64,000 nt of DNA from Thalassobacillus devorans MSP14 (GCF_000496835.1 NZ_KI543237.1:452364-516363), one strand, 5' to 3'. Positions 25,766-34,308 are shown, counted from the stretch's first letter. Notes: generated by a model from the sequence alone, not told the origin. Program-made: numbers and translations.

Positions 25766-28357
25766 ATGTCAAAAAAACAAACGATTCTGCTTATCGGCGC
25801 AAGCCTCGTCACTGCCATCCTGGCACATGCCTTTTTCCTATATCAGTGGACGCAGGGGGTCTATATGGCAGGGCCGGATGATGGGCTGTCCCAGATGGTC
25901 CCTTTCCGTGAGATGCTCTATGACCAGTTCACGAGCGGAAATTTCTTCTATGCCTATGAATTCGGCCTCGGAGGAGGTACATATAGCCAGCTTGCCTATT
26001 ATTATGGCATCAACCTATTTTTCTACATTACCGTAGCGGCTGTCTTTCTTCTGGAGTCCTTATCGCTAATTGGAGAGCCGGACGTGCTGTTCTGGGCCCA
26101 GGCGACCGTGTTCATCAGCATAGCGAGAATGACAATCATCCTGATGGTCAGTACATATGTCTTCCGCTACCTGAATGGCAGGATACTCCATTCGTTCATT
26201 GGTGCCGTTCTTTACGGGGTATCCGCCATGTATTTTCGAAATGTTACCTTTTGGGAGTTTTTCGGGGACGCATTCCTCTGGCTGCCACTTTTGATTCTTG
26301 GCGTGGAAAAAATCATCCGCGAGCAAAAGCCGGGCTGGCTGATTGCAGCGACAGCCATTTCTTTTTTCGATAATTTCTATTTCGCCTACATAAACGGCAT
26401 TTTCACCGGCATGTATATCTTTGCCAGATGGATTTTCCCGCTGGCGGCCAAAGAAACGCCGAAACGTAAACAGCTGAACTATTATATCGGAGCCGTGCTG
26501 CTTGGACTCGGAATAGGCTCGGTCGGACTCGTACCGGCGATCTGGGGCTTTCTGCAAAACATCCGCCCGCCCTTTGATCAGGAAATTCCATTTTTCTCAA
26601 ACACAAGCAACATTCTTTATGACAGCCCGTACCTGATCGTACCGGCTGTGTTTGTGCTGATGATCGGCCTGCTTCCACTATTCAAACAACCACAGTTCAA
26701 GCTGTTCACAGCTCTGAGCCTGCTGATCATCATGCTGCATTATCTTCCATGGGCGGCGAGCTTCTTTAATGGACTGTCTGCGCCCCAGAATCGATATGAA
26801 TATCTGGCATCCTTTACGATTGGCGGAGCGGTTGCGGCTGGCTTGCCGGTATTGAAAAAAGTGACACAGCGACAGATGATGGCAGCGGGAATCGGCATGA
26901 TCGCTTTCTATTTCGTTTTCCATCTGGCCGATTCGACCCTGGAATTCGCCTCTCAGTGGACAGCGGTCATTCCTGTTACTGCAGGTGTAGTCCTTCTGCT
27001 GTTTTTCCTGGTCATCAAAAACGGAAAAACAGCGAGGCACAGCTTGATAGCGGTGATTGTTCTGTCCCAGCTCGTAGTAATCAATCAATACCAATATGAC
27101 AAATTATACGTACATGGCGGGTTGCAGGACACTACGAAAGAATATATCCAAAGTGAAAAATACTCAGGGGCAGAGCAGCAGAAACTGATCAATGAAGTCT
27201 TAAACGCAGATTCTTCGCCTCTTTCCCGGGTGTCGTGGAAAGCAGATGGCAGATATAATACACCCATCATCCAGGGATTCACCGGGACAAGTGCTTATTC
27301 CAGCATCCTCAATGGGCACCTGTTGGATTACTATTATCATGACCTGGAAATAGATATGAAACGGGAAAGCGTCAGCCGCTACTCGGGGTTCGGCGACCGC
27401 GCTAATTTGCACAGTCTGTGGCAGGGTAATTACGTGATGTATAAAAAAGGAGACGCAGCGAACATCCCGTATGGTTTTGAAGCCTATAAAGAGAGTGAAA
27501 ACTATATCGTCTATAAAAATACCAATCCTTTACCGTTCGTGCGGGTGTCTGATCAGATCTACAGCGAGAAAGCTTTAAAAGACAATCATCCCATTTCCCG
27601 GGAACAGGCGATGTTAAAAGGACTGGTGGTCAAAGGTGCCACAGCGACAGCAGGACCAATTCCGGAAAAAGAAAACCTGATCGATCAAACGACAAGCGAG
27701 AGCGTTGGAAGCACTTATTCCGAGGGAAGACTTGTAATTAATGAGAAGAAAGGCGGGCTCGATATTTCACTGCCTCAATCAGTCATGGAGTCGGGGGCAG
27801 AGGATATCTATGTTTCCTTTTATCTGTTTAACAATGTAGAAGAAGCCCCATTGTTTGCGTTACAGGTGAACGACTTCTGGACCACCCGGAAGTCGCGGGA
27901 ATCCTTCTATAAAACCAATGTTAATGATATTACGATCCGTATTCCAAAAGAGGAAGTAATCTCGATCCGCATGCGGAAAGGCGATTATACCTTAAAGGAT
28001 CTGGAAATCTACACAGCGGATTATCAGGCCTTAGAAAAAGCTGCCAAACGAGAGCAAACCAACACCCAGCCGGAAGTAACACTCGATGGCAACCGGATAA
28101 GTATTAAAGATTTACAGGTAACTAAAGACGGCTACCTGGCTATTCCTGTTCCCTATGAAAAAGGATGGCAGGTCAAAGTCGACAGAGAGAAACGCGATGT
28201 AGAAAAAGTTAACTACGCCATGCTCGGGACTGCTATCCAGCCGGGCGATGAAACAGTAGAATTCACCTACCTGCCGCCATATTTTAAAACGACCTTGATA
28301 ATAGCAGTTGTATCAATACTTTTAGCTTGCCTTTGGGTGAGAAGAAAAAGAGATTAG
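25766..28357 (+). CDS. yfhO: YfhO-family membrane glycosyltransferase
   Basis: 863 residues, close to the 861 of B. subtilis YfhO. About twelve membrane helices fill residues 1-430, with an early acidic loop (GPDDGLSQMVPF) where GT-C enzymes keep catalytic acids. A large extracellular domain follows and a final helix lies near the C-terminus (TTLIIAVVSILLACLWV) before a basic tail. It should take the sugar from undecaprenyl phosphate outside the cell and attach it to an acceptor such as lipoteichoic acid. Last gene of the three-gene operon. Acceptor assigned from B. subtilis work only. Confidence 0.88.
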   Translation: MSKKQTILLIGASLVTAILAHAFFLYQWTQGVYMAGPDDGLSQMVPFREMLYDQFTSGNFFYAYEFGLGGGTYSQLAYYYGINLFFYITVAAVFLLESLSLIGEPDVLFWAQATVFISIARMTIILMVSTYVFRYLNGRILHSFIGAVLYGVSAMYFRNVTFWEFFGDAFLWLPLLILGVEKIIREQKPGWLIAATAISFFDNFYFAYINGIFTGMYIFARWIFPLAAKETPKRKQLNYYIGAVLLGLGIGSVGLVPAIWGFLQNIRPPFDQEIPFFSNTSNILYDSPYLIVPAVFVLMIGLLPLFKQPQFKLFTALSLLIIMLHYLPWAASFFNGLSAPQNRYEYLASFTIGGAVAAGLPVLKKVTQRQMMAAGIGMIAFYFVFHLADSTLEFASQWTAVIPVTAGVVLLLFFLVIKNGKTARHSLIAVIVLSQLVVINQYQYDKLYVHGGLQDTTKEYIQSEKYSGAEQQKLINEVLNADSSPLSRVSWKADGRYNTPIIQGFTGTSAYSSILNGHLLDYYYHDLEIDMKRESVSRYSGFGDRANLHSLWQGNYVMYKKGDAANIPYGFEAYKESENYIVYKNTNPLPFVRVSDQIYSEKALKDNHPISREQAMLKGLVVKGATATAGPIPEKENLIDQTTSESVGSTYSEGRLVINEKKGGLDISLPQSVMESGAEDIYVSFYLFNNVEEAPLFALQVNDFWTTRKSRESFYKTNVNDITIRIPKEEVISIRMRKGDYTLKDLEIYTADYQALEKAAKREQTNTQPEVTLDGNRISIKDLQVTKDGYLAIPVPYEKGWQVKVDREKRDVEKVNYAMLGTAIQPGDETVEFTYLPPYFKTTLIIAVVSILLACLWVRRKRD

Positions 28358-28465
28358 CCACACCACGGTTTCTGCTCTCCCAGGGTGCCTGAACCTGGCC
28401 CACTCACTTCCATCAGGAAACACATTACCGGGAAAACCAAATTAAAATCAGAGATCTCAATACAG

Positions 28466-28505
28466 TGGGTCAGACTCCCGTGGCTAAGTCCTGGAGTCTG
28501 ACCCA
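28466..28505. repeat. Long inverted repeat
   Basis: TGGGTCAGACTCC and GGAGTCTGACCCA form a perfect 13-bp stem around 14 nt. It lies 108 bp after yfhO and has no T-run. It is unrelated in sequence to the six-locus repeat family; possibly a REP-like element. Confidence 0.7.
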
Positions 28506-28526
28506 TCATACATAGATCTATGTATT

Positions 28527-28694
28527 TTAAGTATCTTTACCAGGAAAAAGTTCCCTCGCAACATTAGACGGCCAGGTGATCACGAACCCCTTGGTTACAT
28601 TATATGTGCTTATAATCAAAAAGGCGCCTGCCTTCCCATATGCTAAAGCAATAACATACAGAAAGGCAGACGCCTTTTCATTCATTCTTTTCAT
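28527..28694 (-). CDS. Possible 55-residue hydrophobic peptide
   Basis: An uninterrupted short frame (MKRMNEKASAFLYVIALAYG...) with a hydrophobic first half and a C-terminal part GFVITWPSNVARELFPG. Its first half contains two similar stretches, KASAFLYV and KAGAFLII, encoded by related DNA that also folds as a hairpin (28618-28678). No good ribosome site precedes either ATG (28694, 28685), so it may be a gene remnant or chance. It would be read in the same direction as the small gene upstream of it, 77 bp away. Family not recognised. Confidence 0.3.
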   Translation of the reverse strand: MKRMNEKASAFLYVIALAYGKAGAFLIISTYNVTKGFVITWPSNVARELFPGKDT

Positions 28695-28771
28695 CCAAAA
28701 GAATTTTTATATAGTCTCTACGTGATTAGACCTTGTCGGGCAATAGGATTAATACTAATCTGCTCAATGCA

Positions 28772-28939
28772 TTATAATCCTAACCCTTTTTTCACCTCGT
28801 CTTCAGGCAGCCATTCATCTCCAGTCTTAATTGAATTCTCGGCTTCTATCATTTTGGAGAGCAACTTTATGGTAGCGTGACTTTTTTTATTAGCTTCGAT
28901 GCGTTTATTTATATCTTCCAGTTTCACTTTTCTCATCAT
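28772..28939 (-). CDS. Small charged helical protein, 55 residues
   Basis: MMRKVKLEDINKRIEANKK... ends in DEWLPEDEVKKGLGL. It is rich in Lys and Glu and predicted helical, with no membrane segment. A strong ribosome site (GGGGGAAGG) stands directly before a double ATG, which argues for translation. The second ATG (28936) is the alternative start. The size and charge pattern resemble antitoxins or small regulatory proteins, but no family is recognised and no clear toxin lies beside it. The rest of the 700-bp gap after yfhO holds the inverted repeat at 28466 and the doubtful frame at 28527. Confidence 0.55.
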   Translation of the reverse strand: MMRKVKLEDINKRIEANKKSHATIKLLSKMIEAENSIKTGDEWLPEDEVKKGLGL

Positions 28940-29054
28940 GCCTTCCCCCTTTTCTCTTGGAAATCATTATATGAGATGCTTAATGCTAAACTTATATATA
29001 ATTTACCCGGTTTTTAATAGCTCCATAACATTTATGCAAGCCCTTGTATATAAT

Positions 29055-29834
29055 TCATAGCAATTCATAAGAAGGAGGCAGCCAGCGCCCTTTTTCTTCT
29101 TTATTGATCGAATAGACTTCTCCTGACTGTGATAACTCCCGATTTTCGATAAACGCACAAATAAACGCAGCTACCTGCTCCGGGGTGCCGATATCCCAGT
29201 AGGCTTGTTCATCCTTGTTTGTGGCGTTTGCCTGCGCCTTTTCCACGAAAGGTCTGGTCATATCGGTCAAGGCGGCGGGTGACAGTGCATTGACCTGAAT
29301 GTTATTCCGCTTCAATTCTTTTGCGAGCGTAATCGTCATGCCGATGATGGCTGCTTTGGCTGCACTGTAGTTGATCTGGCCCGGGTTTCCAATCAATCCT
29401 GCCAGTGAAGTCATGTTCAAAATAAATCCTGGCGTTCCGGTCGATTTAAAAAATCGGGTCGCTGCGGTGCTGCAAAGGAAGGTGCTTGTCACGTGAGAGT
29501 CCATGACCTGCTTGAAGACTTCGAGACCCATCCGGTACGAAATGCGATCCTTCGTGATTCCGGCATTATTGATGATTCCAGTCAGGCCGCCAAAAGCAGC
29601 TGTCGCCTCCTGGACCAATCGCTCCCCTGCATCTTCTTCTATTACCGACTTGGCAACTCCGGTGGCACGTCCGCCATGACTGCGAATGTCGTTTACCAGT
29701 TGTTCGACCTTTTTCTCATCACGTCCGTTTACAACAACGGCGGCTCCTTTTTCTGCAAGCATCCAAGCAGTACTTTTGCCAATGCCGCGCGTAGACCCTG
29801 TGATGATAATGATTTCGTTCGACAAATCTCCCAT
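29055..29834 (-). CDS. Short-chain dehydrogenase/reductase, FabG-like
   Basis: 259 residues from ATG 29834. NADP-type Rossmann motif TGSTRGIG, the NNAG motif, Ser in NMTSLAG, and catalytic YSAAK are all present. It probably reduces a 3-oxoacyl thioester. As last gene after an acyl-CoA ligase and a thiolase-like protein it would act on a 3-oxoacyl-CoA made by the thiolase. The upstream TTG (29855) has no ribosome site, while GGGAGGG lies 8 nt before the chosen ATG. Substrate and physiological direction are inference. Confidence 0.82.
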   Translation of the reverse strand: MGDLSNEIIIITGSTRGIGKSTAWMLAEKGAAVVVNGRDEKKVEQLVNDIRSHGGRATGVAKSVIEEDAGERLVQEATAAFGGLTGIINNAGITKDRISYRMGLEVFKQVMDSHVTSTFLCSTAATRFFKSTGTPGFILNMTSLAGLIGNPGQINYSAAKAAIIGMTITLAKELKRNNIQVNALSPAALTDMTRPFVEKAQANATNKDEQAYWDIGTPEQVAAFICAFIENRELSQSGEVYSINKEEKGRWLPPSYELL

Positions 29835-29858
29835 ATTAACAGCCCTCCCGTTCAATAT

Positions 29859-30998
29859 TTATTCCATGGTTTCTAACAAAGTGGCAAGTCCCATTCCCCC
29901 GCCGATCCCAAGCGTTGCAATTCCACGCCTGGCATCCCCTTTGGCCAGTTCATGGACCATGCGGGTAACCAGAATTGCCCCGGAAGCTCCATACGGGTGG
30001 CCTAATGCCAGGGCACCACCGGACCGGTTGACCTTTTCAAAAGGAATCTCCAGCTCTTTCAATGAGGCGATCACTTGGGAAGCAAAGGCTTCGTTGAATT
30101 CGACGAGATCAATGTCGTCCTGACTCAAATTCTGCCGCTTCCACAACTTTTCTACGGCAGGAATCGGACCGATGCCAAGCAGATTGGGATCGACCCCGGC
30201 AGCGGTACTGTCCACAAAGCGCGCTAATGGCTCCAGACCGAGCATCCGGCACTTTTCCCATGACATGATCAGCACAGCAGACGCTCCGTCATTCATCGGA
30301 CAGGCATTCCCCGCGGTTACCGTTCCTTCTGGCTTGAACACCGGCTTCAGGCGACGCAGTTTTTCCAGTGATGTATCGGCTCTCGGGCATTCATCGACCC
30401 TGACGCCAGCTACCGGAACAATTTCCTCATCAAAAATACCGTTTTGCTGTGCATGCACTGCTTTTTGGTGACTATGTAAGGCAAACGCATCCTGTTCTTC
30501 CCGTGAGATATCGTAGTGTTCAGCTACATTTTCAGCCGCTTCCCCCATGTCAGGATCACCGATCGCATCAGGGGAGAATCTTGCTCTTGTATAAAGTTCA
30601 GGACCTCGCGGGTCATGGAGGTTCGCAGGCTTTTTTATTTTCCAGGGAGCGAGACTGGTGCTCTCGACCCCGCCAGCAATATAGGTATCGCCAGCTCCAG
30701 CCTGGACCAGCCGGGCAGCCATATTGATTGCCTCAAGCCCTGATCCGCACTGACGATCCACGGTTACTCCAGGGATCGTCACCGGCATCCCTGCTGTCAG
30801 CAACGACAAACGTGCGATATTGCCTCCTGGACCGACCACATTCCCTAAAATGACGTCATCAATTTCTTCTGGATCGATGTCTGTTACCAGGTTTTCAAAC
30901 AGAGGACGCATCAGCTCTTCGGGAGGGATATGGGACAACACCCCTCCTGCTTTACCTACCGGCGTCCGTTTTGCTTTGACAATGACAGCGTCTTGCAT
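29859..30998 (-). CDS. yhfS: Thiolase-like protein lacking the second catalytic cysteine
   Basis: 379 residues. The nucleophile C84 in DRQCGSGLEA, the NEAFA motif and H334 in LGHPYGASGA are present. The C-terminal motif, normally CIGGGxG with the acid/base cysteine, reads LGIGGGMG, so this Cys is Gly364 (codon GGG). Thiolysis or condensation may therefore be lost or altered. In B. subtilis the BirA-controlled operon yhfU-yhfT-yhfS has the same order of BioY, ligase and thiolase, which is the basis for the symbol. The ATG abuts the ligase stop, with AAGGAGTG in the ligase's last codons. Confidence 0.82.
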   Translation of the reverse strand: MQDAVIVKAKRTPVGKAGGVLSHIPPEELMRPLFENLVTDIDPEEIDDVILGNVVGPGGNIARLSLLTAGMPVTIPGVTVDRQCGSGLEAINMAARLVQAGAGDTYIAGGVESTSLAPWKIKKPANLHDPRGPELYTRARFSPDAIGDPDMGEAAENVAEHYDISREEQDAFALHSHQKAVHAQQNGIFDEEIVPVAGVRVDECPRADTSLEKLRRLKPVFKPEGTVTAGNACPMNDGASAVLIMSWEKCRMLGLEPLARFVDSTAAGVDPNLLGIGPIPAVEKLWKRQNLSQDDIDLVEFNEAFASQVIASLKELEIPFEKVNRSGGALALGHPYGASGAILVTRMVHELAKGDARRGIATLGIGGGMGLATLLETME

Positions 30999-32456
30999 CT
31001 ACTCACTCCTTAAGGGAATTTGAAGTTTTTTCCGCGCTATTTTTCCACTGCTCGTATAAGGGAAAGCTTCGAGCTCGTACCATTCTTTTGGACATTTATA
31101 CTTGGGCAAAAAGTCAGCAAGGTGGGCTTTTATCTCCTCGATCATGAGCGATTCGTCTTTGGCAGCAGTTACAAAAGCGACGACTTTCTCACGCCAATAG
31201 TCGTCCGCTACTCCTTTTACCACTACTTCCTCTATCGCTGTATGTTTACGAATCGCTTGTTCGACTTCCTCCGGATAAATATTGAGACCGCCGCTGATGA
31301 TCATGTTTTGTTTCCGTCCTACTAAAATAAAATGACCTGCTTCATTTTCAAAAGCAAGGTCTCCGACCGTTGCCCAGTCACCAGCAAACACTTTTTCTGT
31401 TTCTTCGGGCAGGTTCAAGTAACCATCAAAGGTCCAGGGGCTTTTTACAAACAAGCTGCCGACTTCTCCCTTTTGAACCCGCTTTCCTTCATTTGAAAAA
31501 ATAGCGAGTTCCACTTCCGGAAAAGGAGTCCCAATCGCTCCGTCAGGGAGGGCTTCCTCCACATTGCGATAACTGACAAAGCTCAATTCCGATGCCCCGT
31601 AGAACTCATGCACACTCGCATTCGGAAACACCTGCACGGCTTCCTGTTTCGATGGTTCAGCCCATTTCGCTCCAGAGGATATCAACGCCTGTAACGTTGG
31701 GGCAGTTTCGCCCTTCCTCACACGATTCAGTGCTTCAAACATGGTTGGTACGATGTACAGAACGGTAATATCGCTTTTCTGCAGCAGACCCCAGACCTCG
31801 CCTGCCTCAAACGTATCCGTCAAATATAATGTGGCACCGATATGCAGACTTTGCACAGCTGCATATAAAAAGTGGGAGTGGACAAGCGGCCCCGGGCAAA
31901 GGATTCGATCTGCTTCATACAGGGAGAAAACTTCCTGCCCTACAGAAAAACAATCCGCCCAGGAAGCATGGCTTCGGATGAAACCTTTCGGCCGCCCGGT
32001 AGTTCCAGAAGTATATCCAATATAAAAAGGGTCATGATCATCAGCATGCCCCTGTTTCCCATCAGCAGGAGCATTCGCTTCCAGTTCAGAAATAGAAACA
32101 GCCTCCATTTTCTCAAACCGATCACCAAAAATAGAATCATAGATGATGAGATCCGGCTCGGCATCACCGATTACATCGTAGAGCTGCGCCAGTTTCCATT
32201 TCGGATCAAACGGTATCGCAATCCCTCCGCATGAACTGATGGCGATGAACAGTTCTAACCACCTGGGACTGTTAGGGAGCAGGAACCCTACTCTTTTCCC
32301 TTTTATATCAGAAAGCTTTTTAGCAAGTTTACCCTGGAGAGACTGGATAGATTGATAGAAATCCCGATACGAAATTATGCCTTCCTTCGTTTCGATGGCA
32401 ATCCGCCCGGGATTGTCTTCCGCTATTTGTATTAGTTTTTCCCCGATACAAGCCAC
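30999..32456 (-). CDS. yhfT: Acyl-CoA ligase (AMP-forming)
   Basis: 485 residues from GTG 32456. ANL superfamily: P-loop-like YTSGTTGRPKGF, adenine motif HEFYGASE, ATP-binding VGDLAF, hinge around GRKQNMIISGG and the C-terminal catalytic Lys in SSGKIARKK. It activates a carboxylic acid to acyl-CoA; chain length is unknown. The long frame starts at 32507, but the first codons overlap the bioY terminator, so the GTG with AGAGGTG 6 nt before is chosen. Second gene of a bioY-ligase-thiolase-reductase set like yhfUTS of B. subtilis, suggesting a link to biotin precursor supply, not proven. Confidence 0.85.
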   Translation of the reverse strand: MACIGEKLIQIAEDNPGRIAIETKEGIISYRDFYQSIQSLQGKLAKKLSDIKGKRVGFLLPNSPRWLELFIAISSCGGIAIPFDPKWKLAQLYDVIGDAEPDLIIYDSIFGDRFEKMEAVSISELEANAPADGKQGHADDHDPFYIGYTSGTTGRPKGFIRSHASWADCFSVGQEVFSLYEADRILCPGPLVHSHFLYAAVQSLHIGATLYLTDTFEAGEVWGLLQKSDITVLYIVPTMFEALNRVRKGETAPTLQALISSGAKWAEPSKQEAVQVFPNASVHEFYGASELSFVSYRNVEEALPDGAIGTPFPEVELAIFSNEGKRVQKGEVGSLFVKSPWTFDGYLNLPEETEKVFAGDWATVGDLAFENEAGHFILVGRKQNMIISGGLNIYPEEVEQAIRKHTAIEEVVVKGVADDYWREKVVAFVTAAKDESLMIEEIKAHLADFLPKYKCPKEWYELEAFPYTSSGKIARKKLQIPLRSE

Positions 32457-32485
32457 ACGTTTCACCTCTTCTTTATGTAGAAAAA

Positions 32486-32511
32486 AGGTTTGCCGGAGTT
32501 CAGGCAAACCT
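32486..32511 (-). terminator. Hairpin after bioY
   Basis: AGGTTTGCC / GGCAAACCT followed leftward by TTTTTT, 5 bp after the bioY stop. It is a good intrinsic terminator between bioY and the ligase gene, so the downstream genes depend on readthrough or an unseen promoter. Confidence 0.85.
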
Positions 32512-32516
32512 CTTAT

Positions 32517-33095
32517 TCAGGCAACATTCGAAACCTTGCTCGAACGTTGATTCCCTTTTTCAATTATCGGATAGACACGATTGATTTGTCGTGCAAGCAA
32601 GGAAGCCACTACCACTTTCACCAGGTCGCCAGGGATGAACACGAATGCTGCCCACATCGCCTTCGTCCATGGAGTTTCTGTAATGAAAGATAAATAGGTA
32701 ACCCCACAGGCATATACAAACAGGATTCCGCCAATTACGTTAAAGGCAATGTAAAGCCCGAGATTGAGTTTATTCCAGAAACGTTCGACCAGAAATCCGG
32801 TGATAAAAGCGGCAAACGGCCAAGCCATGATATAACCGCCGGATGGCCCGAATAGCACACCAAGCCCGCCTCTTCCTCCGGAAAGGAGCGGTACACCAAA
32901 TGTCACAAGCAAAACAAAGAGTAATAGACTCAACCCGCCACGTTTCGCCCCTAAAATAGATCCAGCGAGCATCACCCCTAAGGTCTGAGCCGTGATCGGT
33001 ACCGGCGTAAACGGTGTGACAATCGGAGGCATTAGACCGAGCGCACCAATAATAGCAGCAAATAAAGCCGCATAAACCATTGTTCTCAATTTCAT
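32517..33095 (-). CDS. bioY: BioY family biotin transporter S component
   Basis: 192 residues from ATG 33095, six membrane helices. Typical BioY stretches are PFTPVPITAQTLGVMLAGSI, GPSGGYIMAWPFAAFITGF and FIPGDLVKVVVASLLARQI. It takes up biotin alone or with the shared ECF energising module, which is not encoded here. The seven-codon longer start (33116) is rejected because AGGTGG lies 9 nt before ATG 33095. A BirA box upstream supports biotin control. Confidence 0.92.
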   Translation of the reverse strand: MKLRTMVYAALFAAIIGALGLMPPIVTPFTPVPITAQTLGVMLAGSILGAKRGGLSLLLFVLLVTFGVPLLSGGRGGLGVLFGPSGGYIMAWPFAAFITGFLVERFWNKLNLGLYIAFNVIGGILFVYACGVTYLSFITETPWTKAMWAAFVFIPGDLVKVVVASLLARQINRVYPIIEKGNQRSSKVSNVA

Positions 33096-33158
33096 AATCT
33101 CCACCCACCTGTTCATTAGTTTTATGTATGAGTGAAGATTACCGTATATTAGCGAAGT

Positions 33159-33189
33159 TTGTCAACTATGTTTTTCATTAGGTTAACGT
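33159..33189. promoter_or_regulatory. BirA box (biotin operator)
   Basis: TTGTCAACT, 13 nt, GGTTAACGT. The halves fit the BirA half-sites TTGTTAACC and GGTTAACAA with few mismatches. It lies about 65-95 bp before bioY, where biotinyl-AMP-bound BirA would repress the operon. Confidence 0.75.
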
Positions 33190-33357
33190 TGCTTGGTATA
33201 AGTCAACTTTAAACCTTGCTTCTTATATCCGGCTTCAATTCTATCACTATCAACTACAAATAATACTTAACCTTGTATAACACTCTGATATACCCGCCTT
33301 CGATTATAAAAATAGATATCTAATAACTGCAGAACCGGTTCTCGAAAAGAGAATAAA

Positions 33358-33852
33358 ATGTCAAAGCAATTAGATCAACCATTCGAAGAAATATTAAAGC
33401 AATACGACAATATGATCCATTATCATATCCATAAGTTACATATCAATGATCCGGAGCAGGAATTCTACCAGGAAGGCTGCATCGCACTATGGGAAGCATA
33501 TCAGTCCTTTGACCCGGAGCGAGGAGCCTTCCGGCAGCTGGCAAATTATAAAATACACCACCGCTTTATCGACCTGATCCGCAAGCATTCCAAAGCAGCA
33601 GAAAACGAAAAGAACTATGTTGACCAGCACGCTAACCTGGAAGACAACAGCACGTATGATCAGCCGGAAGATTATTATCTTTGGAATCGCTTGAAAAATG
33701 AATTGACAGAAAAGCAATGGAAATGGGTGAAGTATTTCATCGTAGAGGATCTGCCTTATGCAGTGATTGCGAAGAAAGAAAACACTACGGTCGATGCTGT
33801 GAAGAATTGGGGAAGGGAAGCAAAGAAGAAACTGAAGCTGATGTTCGTATAG
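33358..33852 (+). CDS. Sigma-70-like RNA polymerase sigma factor
   Basis: 164 residues. Region 2-like sequence (EFYQEGCIALWEAYQSFDPERGAFRQLANYKIHHRFIDLIRKHSK, cited in parts: EGCIALWEAYQSFD and RFIDLIRKH) and a region 4 HTH (LTEKQWKWVKYF, YAVIAKKENTTVDAVKNWGR) are visible. No anti-sigma gene adjoins it. Such short orphan factors control competence-like, phage-like or stress genes in Bacillaceae; the target here is unknown. Ribosome site weak (AAGAGA), suggesting low expression. Ends 13 bp before a palindromic repeat and converges with the nuclease gene. Confidence 0.75.
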   Translation: MSKQLDQPFEEILKQYDNMIHYHIHKLHINDPEQEFYQEGCIALWEAYQSFDPERGAFRQLANYKIHHRFIDLIRKHSKAAENEKNYVDQHANLEDNSTYDQPEDYYLWNRLKNELTEKQWKWVKYFIVEDLPYAVIAKKENTTVDAVKNWGREAKKKLKLMFV

Positions 33853-33865
33853 TAATATTCCATTT

Positions 33866-33932
33866 TCTGGAGGACCTGGGGTATGAACGCTCACACCCCG
33901 GAGCCCTCCAAAATCTGGAGGACCCGGGGTGT
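33866..33932. repeat. Bipartite GC-rich palindromic repeat, locus 4
   Basis: A half unit (TCTGGAGGACCTGGGGT) precedes a full hairpin with left arm ACCCCGGAGCCCTCCA and right arm TGGAGGACCCGGGGT, that is, the mixed unit in the opposite orientation to locus 1. It lies between convergent genes. Confidence 0.88.
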
Positions 33933-34308
33933 GTTTATGGTATTTTCATTCTAATTCAATCGCAATCTTCTAATAAACGTCTTCTGTTTTCGATTATGTT
34001 CCTTTGAAAACTCTCACATGTTCATTCTCCTTTCTATGTATCCTTTAAACTTTTACGATAGTTACTATGCAGCGTCTGACATTACATCTGTACCTTTCAA
34101 TTTCCTACCATAAGCAAATATAAACCCAAAAGGAAGTGTCATTTGAAACAAAAAACGAAAATACTTATCTGTGCTAAACATCAAATCTAAATTCTCTGCA
34201 AAGGATAGCAAGATTTCTATCTAAATTATTAATCAGCCACTGGAAAATATCTTCAACAAATGTAAATGCCCCTATCAAGTCTCCCTCACAAAGATGGAGA
34301 CAAGTTTT
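33933..34308. other. Intergenic region with a doubtful 38-codon frame
   Basis: AT-rich, no clear gene. A leftward frame at 34065-34181 (MFSTDKYFRFLFQM...) is hydrophobic and preceded in another frame by coding-like sequence (FVEDIFQWLINNLDRN), hinting at a decayed membrane protein. It has no ribosome site. A weak hairpin GTCTCC/GGAGAC at 34279-34301 may serve the nuclease gene. Confidence 0.25.

Noticed and set aside
28618-28678. Large hairpin with AAGGC...GCCTT arms read as a terminator
   Set aside because: The arms are also near-direct repeats encoding KASAFL and KAGAFL in one open frame, so the pairing may be a by-product of a duplication. Not called as a terminator.
34279-34301. GTCTCC/GGAGAC hairpin as terminator of the nuclease gene
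   Set aside because: Only six pairs and no T-run; too weak to call as a feature of its own.
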